This document shows, piece by piece, positions 34,178 through 43,620 of a DNA stretch of 64,000 nucleotides. The stretch lies in NCBI GenBank assembly GCA_002361485.1, contig DESZ01000025.1, positions 62,001 to 126,000 of the forward strand. The letters are read 5' to 3'. Made by a program: the position numbers and the translations under genes. This DNA is from Cyanobacteria bacterium UBA3301 (GTDB lineage: Bacteria; Cyanobacteriota; Vampirovibrionia; Gastranaerophilales; Gastranaerophilaceae). Numbering within the stretch: position 1 is the stretch's first letter; each line of letters opens with the position of its first letter. The notes below the pieces were generated by a model, which was given only the letters and a program-made list of their open reading frames with translations, was not told the DNA's origin and ran no database searches.

Positions 34178-34357
34178 ATGCTTACAAAAGAAGTGAACAA
34201 CTGGATTAAAAGAGTTGAAAAAGGCAACTATTCTTCTTGGGATATTATGGAAGAATTTGCACATTTTTCAAAGTATTTGACCAAAGCCGAAATGCTTCAA
34301 ATTCACAAGAAGTTGCAACAGCATATCAAGACAGATTTGAAACGTATTGACATCTAA
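34178..34357 (+). CDS. small helical hypothetical protein, 59 residues
   Basis: Not recognised. It is a charged, helix-forming protein (WIKRVEKGNYSSWDIMEEF, then LTKAEMLQIHKKLQQHIKTD) ending KRIDI. The gene is real because a consensus promoter, an AAAGGTG ribosome site 8 nt before the ATG and good coding composition all line up. It lies 58 bp before the DUF2971-type gene in the same direction. A protein partner of that gene is possible, but the next gene also has its own -10 box. Confidence 0.65.
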   Translation: MLTKEVNNWIKRVEKGNYSSWDIMEEFAHFSKYLTKAEMLQIHKKLQQHIKTDLKRIDI

Positions 34358-34363
34358 AGCCAC

Positions 34364-34392
34364 TTTAAAACATTAAAACAATGTGTTATAAT
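34364..34392 (+). promoter_or_regulatory. promoter of the DUF2971-type gene
   Basis: TTTAAA (34364-34369), 17-bp spacer, extended -10 TGT-TATAAT (34387-34392), 24 bp before ATG 34416. Confidence 0.65.
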
Positions 34393-34415
34393 ATTAATAT
34401 AACAGAGGTTTTTTG

Positions 34416-35327
34416 ATGTCCTATTATGATGATTTATTGAAAAAGATTCCGAAGATTAAAAAGCTCCTTGATAATGACGGCGATTCTGTCATTTATCATT
34501 ATACAAAACCTGAAAAGCTGTTAGAAATTATTTCGCATAATTCTATCAGGTTTTCCAATGTGTTATATTTAAATGATAAAGAAGAGGTTGCGTATTCTTA
34601 TAAGCTTATAATAAAACTAATCAACGAAACTCCGGAATTGAATGAGGAGTTGTTTGAAAAAATCAGCAATCATTTTAAAAATAAATACAGGCATATAGTT
34701 GACGGAAGCGGGGAATTGTTGAATAATTTAGAGTATTTTACGACTTCGTTTTCTTCTGATAATGACAATTTGACTTTGTGGAATAATTACGCAAAGGGCA
34801 AAAATTATACGGGTTATAATATCGGATTTAACAAGAAAAAACTCATAAAAGAGATGACAGAGAACAATTATTTACCGATATATGGCAGTGTAATTTATGA
34901 CAGAGCAAAGCAATCTAAAATCATTCGCGCAATTTTTAAGAAATGGAATTCCCTGTTTGAAAAAGCTTCTAAATCAAAGCGGGCAAATAAAGTAAAATTG
35001 TTTGATATAATGTTTGAATTGGTCGATGTTTTAAATATCGTCAGTATTTTTTTCAAAAATCCTCAGTTTAAAAGTGAGCGAGAGTATCGTATAGTTATAG
35101 TTAATGCATTTGGGGCAGATAATTCAAAGCAAACAAAGGTTGTTGAAAAAAACGGATTATTTGTTCCTTATTTGGAATATATTTTTCAAAAAGGATCTGT
35201 GAGTTCGGTTAATATTGGCCCGACATTTGATGAAAATATATTCTATACAAGTACAAACAGAATGCTTTTGAATTTCGGATATGAAAATATAGAAGTACAG
35301 CGTTCTAAAATTCCGTTAAGATACTAA
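34416..35327 (+). CDS. DUF2971-type protein
   Basis: 303 residues. VIYHYTKPEKLLEIISHNSIRFSNVLYLNDKEE at the N terminus, TLWNNYAKGKNYTGYNIGFN in the middle and FKSEREYRIVIV near the C terminus fit DUF2971, a widespread family of unknown function often found in accessory regions. The H-Y-T opening followed by a loop resembles ADP-ribosyltransferase-like folds such as DarT, but this is only a visual impression. GAGGT precedes ATG 34416 by 6 nt, so the TTG one codon earlier is not needed. It converges on murJ with a 2-bp gap. Confidence 0.6.
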   Translation: MSYYDDLLKKIPKIKKLLDNDGDSVIYHYTKPEKLLEIISHNSIRFSNVLYLNDKEEVAYSYKLIIKLINETPELNEELFEKISNHFKNKYRHIVDGSGELLNNLEYFTTSFSSDNDNLTLWNNYAKGKNYTGYNIGFNKKKLIKEMTENNYLPIYGSVIYDRAKQSKIIRAIFKKWNSLFEKASKSKRANKVKLFDIMFELVDVLNIVSIFFKNPQFKSEREYRIVIVNAFGADNSKQTKVVEKNGLFVPYLEYIFQKGSVSSVNIGPTFDENIFYTSTNRMLLNFGYENIEVQRSKIPLRY

Positions 35328-35329
35328 CT

Positions 35330-36925
35330 TTATTTTATGAATTTAGATTTTAATCTGTTAAATAATTCACCTGCATATTCCATTTTCATAATCAAATTCA
35401 AAGGAATATAAATTATTAAACAGATAAATGCGACTAACATTATTTTTAATAATTCAAACGGTATTTTTGATAAATGAACAAGTTTGTCATACTGTTGCGC
35501 TGTAATAAAACATATTATACCTGCTGCAATCCCTGCAATTATCATTTTAAACAGGTTTATAAATAGTTCTCTGTAATTCATTCTCATTTTCTTTACGATT
35601 AATATTCCCAAAACACAAGCATTGAACAGAGTAACAAGCGAAGTCGATAACGTAATTCCGCCTATGCCAAATCCCATTTTTGATATTAAAATCCAGTTTA
35701 AAAATACCTTTAAAACAATCGATGAAAATGCAATCGTAAACGGCGTTGCAGAATCATTGAACGAATAATAAACTCTTGTAATAGAATCCCTAAATACATA
35801 AGGTATTATTGAAACAGATAAGAACCATAGTGCTTCTGTTACCATAAATGTCGCAGTCGAATCAAACTCTCCGCGTTCAAAAACCAAACTGACGGCATCC
35901 GTTCCGACAGTTAAAATACCTATTATAATCGGAATTGCACCAAAAAATAATACTCCGACACCTTTATTAAAATAATTTCTTATTCCGTCAAAATCTTTAT
36001 CACCAACAAGGCGCGCAAATATAGGAAATAACGGGACTAAAAATGCCGTAACCAAAATCCCGACAGGAAATTGAAAAATTCTGTTTGCATAGCCGATTGC
36101 AGTCCACGCTCCTTCCGATATTGAAGATGTAAAAAACATATCAACATATATGTGCACTTGACCGACTGTTGAGCTTAATATTGCAGGGAATAACAATTCG
36201 CCTATTTCTTTGAAATGAGGGTTGTTTGTAAAAGCAAAGTTTGGTTTTAACCTGTATCCGAGCTTTCTTATATTCGGATATTGGATTATCAATTGTAATA
36301 TTGCACCTATTGTGGTTGCCCAAGCTAAAGCCAAGCCTTTTGAATCATTAGGTGCGGCAATTACTATCCCTATTATTGCCAAACTCATTATAATAGGCGA
36401 CAAATTCGGAAGCATAAATTGCTTATATATAACAAGTATTCCGTAATAAATTCCGACAATTCCGCCAATGACAAGCAAAGGTGTCATAATTTGCAAATGT
36501 GTCGCGGCAAGATTAATCATTTCTGATGAACCGCCCGAAATAATTATCCCCATTATTTGACGAGGGAAGATATACATTATAACGGATAGTAGCAAGAAAA
36601 ATATTATTGTCGCCGTCATAAATGTTGAATATAATTTATTAACGGTTTCTGACGGTTTTTCTTTTAGTGAAGGTATAAGTTTAGAAAAAATAGCAACCGT
36701 TGCGCTATGGAAAGGACCACCGACACCGCCTAACAGTATTAAAGATAATGCGGGAATTTGATATGCATAGTAATATGCATCAGAAACCATGGACGCACCG
36801 TAATAATTCGCTATAACAATATCGCGCACAAACCCTATAAGTTTACTTACTATAGTAACTACCATTATTAACCAAGCTGCCTTTAATACACTTGTTGTTT
36901 TTTCTTCTTTAATTTGAGTAGTCAT
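35330..36925 (-). CDS. murJ: lipid II flippase MurJ
   Basis: Moves lipid-linked peptidoglycan precursor across the inner membrane. 531 residues with ~14 hydrophobic helices. SKLIGFVRDIVIANYYGASMVSDAYYYAYQIP and the later SITRVYYSFNDSATPF are typical. It starts inside the 3' end of the SpoIID-like gene (17-bp overlap, GGGA ribosome site), so the two cell-wall genes are co-transcribed and translationally coupled. Confidence 0.93.
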   Translation of the reverse strand: MTTQIKEEKTTSVLKAAWLIMVVTIVSKLIGFVRDIVIANYYGASMVSDAYYYAYQIPALSLILLGGVGGPFHSATVAIFSKLIPSLKEKPSETVNKLYSTFMTATIIFFLLLSVIMYIFPRQIMGIIISGGSSEMINLAATHLQIMTPLLVIGGIVGIYYGILVIYKQFMLPNLSPIIMSLAIIGIVIAAPNDSKGLALAWATTIGAILQLIIQYPNIRKLGYRLKPNFAFTNNPHFKEIGELLFPAILSSTVGQVHIYVDMFFTSSISEGAWTAIGYANRIFQFPVGILVTAFLVPLFPIFARLVGDKDFDGIRNYFNKGVGVLFFGAIPIIIGILTVGTDAVSLVFERGEFDSTATFMVTEALWFLSVSIIPYVFRDSITRVYYSFNDSATPFTIAFSSIVLKVFLNWILISKMGFGIGGITLSTSLVTLFNACVLGILIVKKMRMNYRELFINLFKMIIAGIAAGIICFITAQQYDKLVHLSKIPFELLKIMLVAFICLIIYIPLNLIMKMEYAGELFNRLKSKFIK

Positions 36926-38624
36926 ACTTTCCCGTCAATTCAACATACATTCTGAGCCCTTTATTACTGCCCGAACTCAATGGGTAATAAAATGTTATCG
37001 TATTTATACCTTTTTGTAAATATTTTGATATATTAATCGTATTTATCCGTTGAGAGGTATCGAGTTCAATTTTTTCATCAACATTATTAATACATGCATC
37101 AATATATCTAACTTTGTATTTATTATCTACAATTAACTTTCCTTCGCCGTTTTTAGCAAAAAATGTTTGAGTAACCTTATTTTGAGCGCTGTTTGAAGAT
37201 ATGATAAACGGTTCTGTTGTTAAAGAAATTCCGCTGTAATAGTGTTGTAAAATTTTTTCATAAGGCAAATGCAGACTTGTTGCCATGTATCCTGCACCGA
37301 ATTGACTCATTCCTACGCCATGCCCGTAACCACCGCCGTAGGCTTTAATAGTTTTTAAATTTCCTTCGTCATCAAATTTTTGTTTAAATACAACATTCGC
37401 GCTTGGTAAAGCTTTTCCTTTATTAGTAAATAATCTTCTTATTACAAGCTCTTTTTCGACTGTATAATTCCCGTTATCGGTTTCAATTTGTAACTTCATA
37501 ATTTTCCCCGATAATCCGCGCTCTAAAACTTCTAAACGCAAAATTTTTCCGATAGTTTCACCTTTTTGAACGACAGGATGAACAAACCCTGCAGCGCTTT
37601 GCGCTGCTATATTATTTTGGATTTCCGATTGAAGTTCTTCTTGAGTCCATTCGCGCTCCCAACGGTAATATGAAGAATTTACATCAAAAGATTTCGGCTT
37701 TGTTGTATAAAATTTTTCCGCTTCTTCTTCGGTATTTAGCGGGGTGAAATTGTCATTATCAGGTACCGCTTTTAAATACGGTTTTGAATCAGCAGGAAAA
37801 CTTTTTGTTTTAGGGTCAGAGAAAGCATTCTCATAGCTTTCAGTGTATCCGCCTGCGGTTGACGAATACAGCGCTAATATCAAATCCCAATTGTATGTCG
37901 CAACAATTCCCATGGTTTCATCTACCGCTTGGTTGGATAAATCTTTTTCGGTATTTGCGCCGTAATATACCTGACTTGCAACAGAATCCACTACATCATA
38001 ATTAGGATTTGCATTTACTCTTGGAGATAAAACATAATTTCTGGCGGCGACAGCTTGAGCTTTTAGAGCTTCCAGGCCGAAATGTACCGGCATTTCGTTT
38101 GGGACAACTCCTTTTAAATAATCTTCCACATCCAAACTGTTTACTACATAAAATTTGCCTTCCCCCGCACAAATCAATTCCAATTGTCCGCGATAAACGG
38201 CATCTTTACCGCCGCGTTTTAAATCTTTTATTCCTAAAAAACCAAAATCAGTTTTAAAAATAATCGGACCGGAAACTTTGTTTATAACATTTCCGTCGAC
38301 ATCAGTCAGTACAAAAATCTTTCCTACCATGGAAATATTTACCAGATTATTTGAATCCAAAGTAGTCATATATGTGTTTTTATTGTAGATTTCAAATTCC
38401 CCTGTTCCGTATATTGAGGCATTTTCTCTGACATAAGAAGAAAAATTTTGATTACCGATACCTACACGAACAAGCTTGGAATTTGCATTGTATGACGAGT
38501 TCATGGCATTGCGCGCAATCTGTAAAGTTGTCTGAGGAATATTAGCGTAATATGCGCCAAAAACAGGAATCATTATTCCCAAAAGTAAAACGCTTAAAAA
38601 TAAAACCAATCCTGCCCTCTTCAT
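36909..38624 (-). CDS. SpoIID/LytB-domain protein
   Basis: 571 residues from ATG 38624, where a signal peptide or anchor starts (MKRAGLVLFLSVLLLGIMIPVFG). The centre holds the SpoIID domain: VEDYLKGVVPNEMPVHFGLEALKAQAVAARNYVL, then YSSTAGGYTESYENAF, and YGGGYGHGVGMSQFGAGYMA. SpoIID-type proteins are lytic transglycosylases or amidase stimulators acting on denuded peptidoglycan. No ribosome site is seen. TTGCTC (38653-38658) - 16 bp - TATAAT (38631-38636) lies 6 nt before the ATG. It overlaps murJ by 17 bp. Confidence 0.88.
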   Translation of the reverse strand: MKRAGLVLFLSVLLLGIMIPVFGAYYANIPQTTLQIARNAMNSSYNANSKLVRVGIGNQNFSSYVRENASIYGTGEFEIYNKNTYMTTLDSNNLVNISMVGKIFVLTDVDGNVINKVSGPIIFKTDFGFLGIKDLKRGGKDAVYRGQLELICAGEGKFYVVNSLDVEDYLKGVVPNEMPVHFGLEALKAQAVAARNYVLSPRVNANPNYDVVDSVASQVYYGANTEKDLSNQAVDETMGIVATYNWDLILALYSSTAGGYTESYENAFSDPKTKSFPADSKPYLKAVPDNDNFTPLNTEEEAEKFYTTKPKSFDVNSSYYRWEREWTQEELQSEIQNNIAAQSAAGFVHPVVQKGETIGKILRLEVLERGLSGKIMKLQIETDNGNYTVEKELVIRRLFTNKGKALPSANVVFKQKFDDEGNLKTIKAYGGGYGHGVGMSQFGAGYMATSLHLPYEKILQHYYSGISLTTEPFIISSNSAQNKVTQTFFAKNGEGKLIVDNKYKVRYIDACINNVDEKIELDTSQRINTINISKYLQKGINTITFYYPLSSGSNKGLRMYVELTGKYDYSN

Positions 38625-38715
38625 ATTTTTATTATACGACAAACCGAAGATAGAGCAATTATTTAACTTAATCTGCTTATTTCTCATATAAAAATATGAA
38701 ATTTTTCGGATTTTA

Positions 38716-38744
38716 TTGAAAATGGTAATATTAATTTATATCAT
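38716..38744 (+). promoter_or_regulatory. promoter of rel
   Basis: TTGAAA (38716-38721), 17-bp spacer, TATCAT (38739-38744), then only 9 nt to the ATG at 38754 and no Shine-Dalgarno. Confidence 0.7.
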
Positions 38745-38753
38745 TATTTTATT

Positions 38754-40952
38754 ATGTCAGACATAGATACATACAAGGCTTTGAAAGAAATTTTAACCGA
38801 GCAGAAACGCTCGCAAGAAGATATAGATGAAGTCGAAAAAGCGTACAAATTCGCAAAGAAAACCCATTCCGGTCAATTCAGAGTATCAGGTGAACCATAC
38901 ATAATTCATCCTGTTGAAGTTGCACGAATTTTGGCATCATTGGAAGTTGATGTTCATACTCTTGTTGCGGCATTTTTGCATGATGTCTTGGAAGATACTG
39001 ATACTTCTCCTGAAACTATTAAAGAAATGTTTGGGGATGATGTATTAAATCTTGTGCAAGGGGTTACAAAGCTCGGAAAATTAAAGTTTAAATCGAAAGA
39101 AGAACGTCAGGCAGAAAATTTCAGGCGTCTGTTTATTGCGATGGCAAATGATATAAGAGTAATTTTCTTAAAACTTGCCGACAGATTACACAATATGCGT
39201 ACTTTGAACTTTATGACCCCTGAAAAGCAGAAAAAAATTGCGCGTGAAACTCTTGATATTTTTGCGCCATTGGCAAACAGATTAGGTATCTACACGATAA
39301 AAGCCGAATTGGAAGATTTATCTTTAAAATATTTGGAACCTGAAAAATATTATGAAATAGCGCAATTAGTTGCCCAAACGAAAGCAGGCAGAGAAGAAAC
39401 AGTTAATGAACTTATAAATAAAATTTCTCATGACGTGGAAAAAAGCGGAATTAAAGCGCAAATTACAGGCAGAGCAAAGCATTATTACAGTATTTATGCC
39501 AAAATGAAACGTCAAAATATTACTTTCAATGATTTGTATGATGTTACGGCGGTTCGCGTTATTGTGGATTCAATTAAGGAATGTTATGAGGTTTTGGGTA
39601 TAATTCATTCCCAATTCAAACCGATTCCGGGGCGGTTTAAAGATTATATCGCAATGCCTAAAGGAAATATGTATCAATCCCTGCATACTTCAGTTATCGG
39701 TCCGAGATTAAAACCGTTGGAAGTTCAAATTCGTACTTGGGATATGCACAGGATTGCCGAATATGGTGTTGCCGCACATTGGCGTTATAAAGAAAAAGGT
39801 TCTCAAAAAGCTGATGCTTCAACGGATAAACAATTTTCATGGCTTCATAAACTTGTTGAATACGATAAGGAAATGAAGAATGCAAAAGATTATGTAAGCA
39901 GTGTAAAATTAGATTTGTTTTCGGATCAAGTATTTGCGTTTACTCCGAACGGCGATATTTATGATTTCCCAAAAGATGCAACCTGTGTTGACTTTGCATA
40001 TCGTATTCACTCTGATGTTGGGCATAAAACTGTCGGAGCATTGATTAACGGGCGAATTGTTCCGTTGAATACAAAATTGAATAACGGTGATATAGTGGAA
40101 GTTCTGACCTCCAAAACACCTGCTCCTCGTTTGGATTGGTTGACTTTTGTTGTCACAAAGCAGGCTTCGTCTAAAATTAAACAGTGGTTTAAGAAAAATA
40201 ACCGCGAAGAGCATATCAATCTTGGTAAAACAAATCTTGAACATGAACTTACAAAAACTGTATTTGATGAGTATGTTAAAAATGGCGAATTTGAAAAAAT
40301 AGCCAAAACAATGAATTATCAATCAGCGGACGATTTATTTGCCGCGCTTGGTTATGGCGAAACCACAGCGAATAAAATTACAAATAAACTTAAAAAACCT
40401 GAAGAAAAACCTTTAGAAGATAATTTTCACAAATCATCAAGAAAAAGTTCTAATAAAGATATTATCGGTTTGGAAGGTCTGCTATATTCATTTGCAAGAT
40501 GTTGTTCCCCTATTCCGGGAGAGCCGATTGTGGGCGTTGTTACTCGTAATAAAGGGGTAACTGTTCACAGAGTCGACTGTAAAACATTAGAAACCATCCC
40601 GCATGAACGAATGATGGATATAAGATGGGCGGGTGTTAATACTAATAAGACTTATACAACAACTATAAGGATTGAAACGGCAGAAAAACAAGGACTTTTA
40701 AAAGATGTAATTTCCGCCGTATCTGATAATAATACCAATATTGTCAGTGCAAATATTAAAACAAAAAATCATGTAGGTATTATTGAAATCGGTATAGAGC
40801 TTGATAATATAGATACTTTAAAAAAAGTTATAAACTGTATTCAAGCATTACCTGATGTTTACAGTGTAAAACGTGTTCAAACATCAGCAAATATGATAAA
40901 AAATACTTCTGCATCAAAACCGCAGAAAAGAAATAACAAAAAAAGTAAATAA
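38754..40952 (+). CDS. rel: bifunctional (p)ppGpp synthetase/hydrolase
   Basis: 732 residues. The HD hydrolase is intact: H52, HDVLED at 76-81, LADRLHNMRT. The synthetase has RFKDYIAMPKGNMYQSLHT, the R-x-K-D form of bifunctional enzymes, and EVQIRTWDMHRIAEYGVAAHWRYKE. A TGS domain (VFAFTPNGDIYDFPKDATCVDFAY), a Zn-finger-like segment (FARCCSPIPGEPIVG) and a C-terminal ACT domain follow. It is probably the main stringent-response enzyme. The NfeD-like/flotillin pair follows with short gaps on the same strand. Confidence 0.95.
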   Translation: MSDIDTYKALKEILTEQKRSQEDIDEVEKAYKFAKKTHSGQFRVSGEPYIIHPVEVARILASLEVDVHTLVAAFLHDVLEDTDTSPETIKEMFGDDVLNLVQGVTKLGKLKFKSKEERQAENFRRLFIAMANDIRVIFLKLADRLHNMRTLNFMTPEKQKKIARETLDIFAPLANRLGIYTIKAELEDLSLKYLEPEKYYEIAQLVAQTKAGREETVNELINKISHDVEKSGIKAQITGRAKHYYSIYAKMKRQNITFNDLYDVTAVRVIVDSIKECYEVLGIIHSQFKPIPGRFKDYIAMPKGNMYQSLHTSVIGPRLKPLEVQIRTWDMHRIAEYGVAAHWRYKEKGSQKADASTDKQFSWLHKLVEYDKEMKNAKDYVSSVKLDLFSDQVFAFTPNGDIYDFPKDATCVDFAYRIHSDVGHKTVGALINGRIVPLNTKLNNGDIVEVLTSKTPAPRLDWLTFVVTKQASSKIKQWFKKNNREEHINLGKTNLEHELTKTVFDEYVKNGEFEKIAKTMNYQSADDLFAALGYGETTANKITNKLKKPEEKPLEDNFHKSSRKSSNKDIIGLEGLLYSFARCCSPIPGEPIVGVVTRNKGVTVHRVDCKTLETIPHERMMDIRWAGVNTNKTYTTTIRIETAEKQGLLKDVISAVSDNNTNIVSANIKTKNHVGIIEIGIELDNIDTLKKVINCIQALPDVYSVKRVQTSANMIKNTSASKPQKRNNKKSK

Positions 40953-40969
40953 AAAGAAAGGATATTAAT

Positions 40970-41524
40970 ATGGAAACGGAAGCATTTAAAAATTTTTGGC
41001 AAATATATTATTATATCGCTTTATTTGCAACAATTTTGTTTATTATAAAAATGTCTGTATTCATGCTCTTTGGCGGTGATACCGAAGTTAGCGCGGATTT
41101 TAACACCGAAACCGATACGGATACTTCATTCAGCTTTTTATCATTCCAAAGTGTTTTGGCATTTTTTATGGGTTTTGGCTGGATGGGTTATGCTGCGTTA
41201 AAACAATTTAATTTATCGCAATTAACCGCATTGTTATCGGCATTGGGTGTAGGTCTTTTATTTATGGCAGGTTCTGCATGGTTGATGTTATGGGCAAGAA
41301 AATTAGAAAAAACAGTTAAAAAAGATAAAAATACCGCATTAGACAAAATCGGAAAAGCATATACAAAATTTGAACCAAAATCTCAAGGTCAGGTTGAAAT
41401 TGAAATCAACGGCCAATTAACAGTTGCTCAAGCTGTTAATAATACTGAAGAGCCAATCAATGCTTTTGATGCGGTTAAAGTAATAAAAGTCGAAAATGAA
41501 TTGTTATATATAGAAAAAGTTTAA
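40970..41524 (+). CDS. NfeD/YqiJ-like inner-membrane protein
   Basis: 184 residues. Two or three transmembrane segments (YYYIALFATILFIIKMSVFMLF; FQSVLAFFMGFGWMGYAAL; ALLSALGVGLLFMAGSAWLMLWA) come before a small C-terminal beta domain (GKAYTKFEPKSQGQVEIEINGQ ... VIKVENELLYIEKV) of the OB-fold type found in NfeD and YqiJ. Such proteins pair with flotillins, and a flotillin gene indeed follows after 18 bp. AAAGGAT precedes the ATG. Confidence 0.75.
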   Translation: METEAFKNFWQIYYYIALFATILFIIKMSVFMLFGGDTEVSADFNTETDTDTSFSFLSFQSVLAFFMGFGWMGYAALKQFNLSQLTALLSALGVGLLFMAGSAWLMLWARKLEKTVKKDKNTALDKIGKAYTKFEPKSQGQVEIEINGQLTVAQAVNNTEEPINAFDAVKVIKVENELLYIEKV

Positions 41525-41542
41525 TAAAGAAGGAGAAGAAAA

Positions 41543-42979
41543 ATGTTTGGATTAATTTTAGCAGGAGCGCTGATATTATTTGCAATCTTCGCATTTGTTG
41601 CAAACCAATATAAACGCTGTCCGTCAAACAAAATTATTGTAGTTTACGGTAAAACAGGCGGTGAAAGAACCGCAAAATGTGTACACGGCGGCGGTACATT
41701 TATTATCCCGTTAATTCAGGATTACGGGGTATTATCGTTAGAACCTATGACAACTGATATTGATTTAAGAGGTGCGTTATCAAAAGGGAATATCCGTGTT
41801 GCGGTACCTTCAACATTTACATTTGGTATTTCAACAGAACCAAGTATCATGATAAACGCTGCAGAACGTCTTTTGGGCTTATCAAGACAAGATGTTATTG
41901 CACAGGCAAGCGATATTATTTTAGGTCAATTGCGTCTTGCAATCGCGACATTATCAATCGAAGAAATTAACCAAGACCGTGAAAAATTCTTGGAACAAAT
42001 TAACGCAAACGTAAATACAGAGTTGAAAAAAATCGGGCTTGAAATCATTAACGTAAACATAAAAGATATCACGGATGAATCAGGTTATATTGATGCAATC
42101 GGTAGAAAAGCAGCTGCAGAAGCAATAAACAAAGCAAAAGTTGAAGTTGCGGAACAAGAAAAACTCGGTGCAATCGGTGAAGCTTCCGCTAATAAAGAAA
42201 AAGAAGTTCAAGTTGCAAACCAAATGGCTCAAACTCAAATCGGTCGTACAAATGCAGACAAAGAACAACGTATTAAAACCGCTGATTTGGAAGCACAAGC
42301 CGTTGAAGGCGAAAACATAGCAAAAGCAAATATTGCAGAATATAATGCAACTTTATCAGTTAAACAGGCAGATGCATTCAGAGAAGGTGAAGTTGCAAAA
42401 GCAAACGCTCAACGTGATGTCTTGTTAGCACAAAAAGAACAAGAAGAAGCTAAATTGAAAAAAGAAGAACTTGCAAGACAAGAAGTTGAAAAGTTAAAAA
42501 TTCAAGTAGAAGCTGATGCGGAAGCAGAACGTTTAAGACGTGTTGCTCAAGGTCAGGCAGATGCTATTAAAGCAAAATACTTTGCAGAAGCAGAAGGTGT
42601 GAAAGCCGTATTGGAAGCAAAAGCACAAGGTTATGCGGAATTGGTAAGAATTTCCAATAACAGACCTGAAATAGCAACAAGCTTCTTGATGATTGAAAAA
42701 GTCCAAGATTTAGTAGCAAAACAGGTTGAAGCTATTAAGAATATCAAATTTGATAAGATTACTGTTTGGGATGGCGGTGCAGGTTCTCCAAACGGTTCAA
42801 CTACCGCTAATTTTATGAAAGATTTAATCAAATCACTCCCTGCAATGCACGATTTGGCAAACCAAGCAGGCATAGAATTACCTCAAGTTTTGGGTAAAGT
42901 AGACAGCGGTTTGGAAGAGGCTGTGGTATCCGCACCGTCAAATGATGCTAAACCTCAACAAAAAAAAGAAGATAAATAA
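41543..42979 (+). CDS. flotillin-like SPFH-domain protein
   Basis: 478 residues. An N-terminal hydrophobic anchor (~1-20) leads to an SPFH domain (CPSNKIIVVYGKTGGERTAKCVHGGGTFIIPLIQDY ... IIMGQLRLAIATLSIEEINQDR-like region). A long Ala/Glu-rich coiled coil follows (EKEVQVANQMAQTQIGR; EAEGVKAVLEAKAQGYAEL) and then the flotillin tail. Flotillins form membrane microdomain scaffolds. It is paired with the preceding NfeD-like protein, the common YqiJK-type arrangement. GGAGAAG precedes the ATG. A terminator closes the unit. Confidence 0.9.
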   Translation: MFGLILAGALILFAIFAFVANQYKRCPSNKIIVVYGKTGGERTAKCVHGGGTFIIPLIQDYGVLSLEPMTTDIDLRGALSKGNIRVAVPSTFTFGISTEPSIMINAAERLLGLSRQDVIAQASDIILGQLRLAIATLSIEEINQDREKFLEQINANVNTELKKIGLEIINVNIKDITDESGYIDAIGRKAAAEAINKAKVEVAEQEKLGAIGEASANKEKEVQVANQMAQTQIGRTNADKEQRIKTADLEAQAVEGENIAKANIAEYNATLSVKQADAFREGEVAKANAQRDVLLAQKEQEEAKLKKEELARQEVEKLKIQVEADAEAERLRRVAQGQADAIKAKYFAEAEGVKAVLEAKAQGYAELVRISNNRPEIATSFLMIEKVQDLVAKQVEAIKNIKFDKITVWDGGAGSPNGSTTANFMKDLIKSLPAMHDLANQAGIELPQVLGKVDSGLEEAVVSAPSNDAKPQQKKEDK

Positions 42980-43004
42980 TTCCAAATTTATATAATGACT
43001 TTTG

Positions 43005-43032
43005 CGCCGTTAATTTATTAACGGCGTTTTTT
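43005..43032 (+). terminator. intrinsic terminator of the flotillin unit
   Basis: Nine-base perfect stem CGCCGTTAA/TTAACGGCG, loop TTTA, followed by a T run. Confidence 0.9.
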
Positions 43033-43082
43033 ATTTTTGAGGTTAACTTTAAACTTATTAAAATATAGTGTATAATATATTT

Positions 43083-43568
43083 ATGGCAGAAGATTACAAA
43101 TATTTTTTGGATAACGGTATTTTTGATTTTCGCGACGGGCGGTATCAAAGTGCAATAGATAATATCAACAAATCTCTGGAATTGAAAAAGGATTGGGCAA
43201 TTCCGTATTTTTATCGCGGAGCGGCATATCATGCTCTGGGCGAATATGATGAAGCAATGCTTGATTATACAAAATCTATACAACTTGACGATAAAATGAT
43301 TGATGCATACTACAATCGGGCAAAAATTACTCTTTCAAGAAAAGACATTGAAAATCCCGATATCCAAAAGGCAATATCCGATTTGGAAAAAGCAATTGAG
43401 TATGATAATCAGTTTGTAGATGCTTTGTATGCGTTGGCAGCGGCCTATAAAAAATTGGGCGATTACCACAAAGCTTTGGAGTATTTGGAAAAGCTTTTGC
43501 AAATTGAGCCGCAGGCAATTTATGCAAATGCGCTTAAAAAACTTATTTTGCAAAAATATATTATATAG
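43083..43568 (+). CDS. TPR-repeat protein
   Basis: 161 residues with three to four TPR units (YQSAIDNINKSLELKKDW; AIPYFYRGAAYHALGEYDEA; VDALYALAAAYKKLGDYHKA). No signal peptide. ATG 43083 is chosen over the in-frame GTG five codons earlier, because a TATAAT (43071-43076) ends exactly 6 nt before it and overlaps the GTG region. Role unknown. Confidence 0.75.
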   Translation: MAEDYKYFLDNGIFDFRDGRYQSAIDNINKSLELKKDWAIPYFYRGAAYHALGEYDEAMLDYTKSIQLDDKMIDAYYNRAKITLSRKDIENPDIQKAISDLEKAIEYDNQFVDALYALAAAYKKLGDYHKALEYLEKLLQIEPQAIYANALKKLILQKYII

Positions 43569-43620
43569 ATTAAAACTTTTGGGGAATTAAATAATTATTT
43601 CATAATTTATATTTTGAGGT

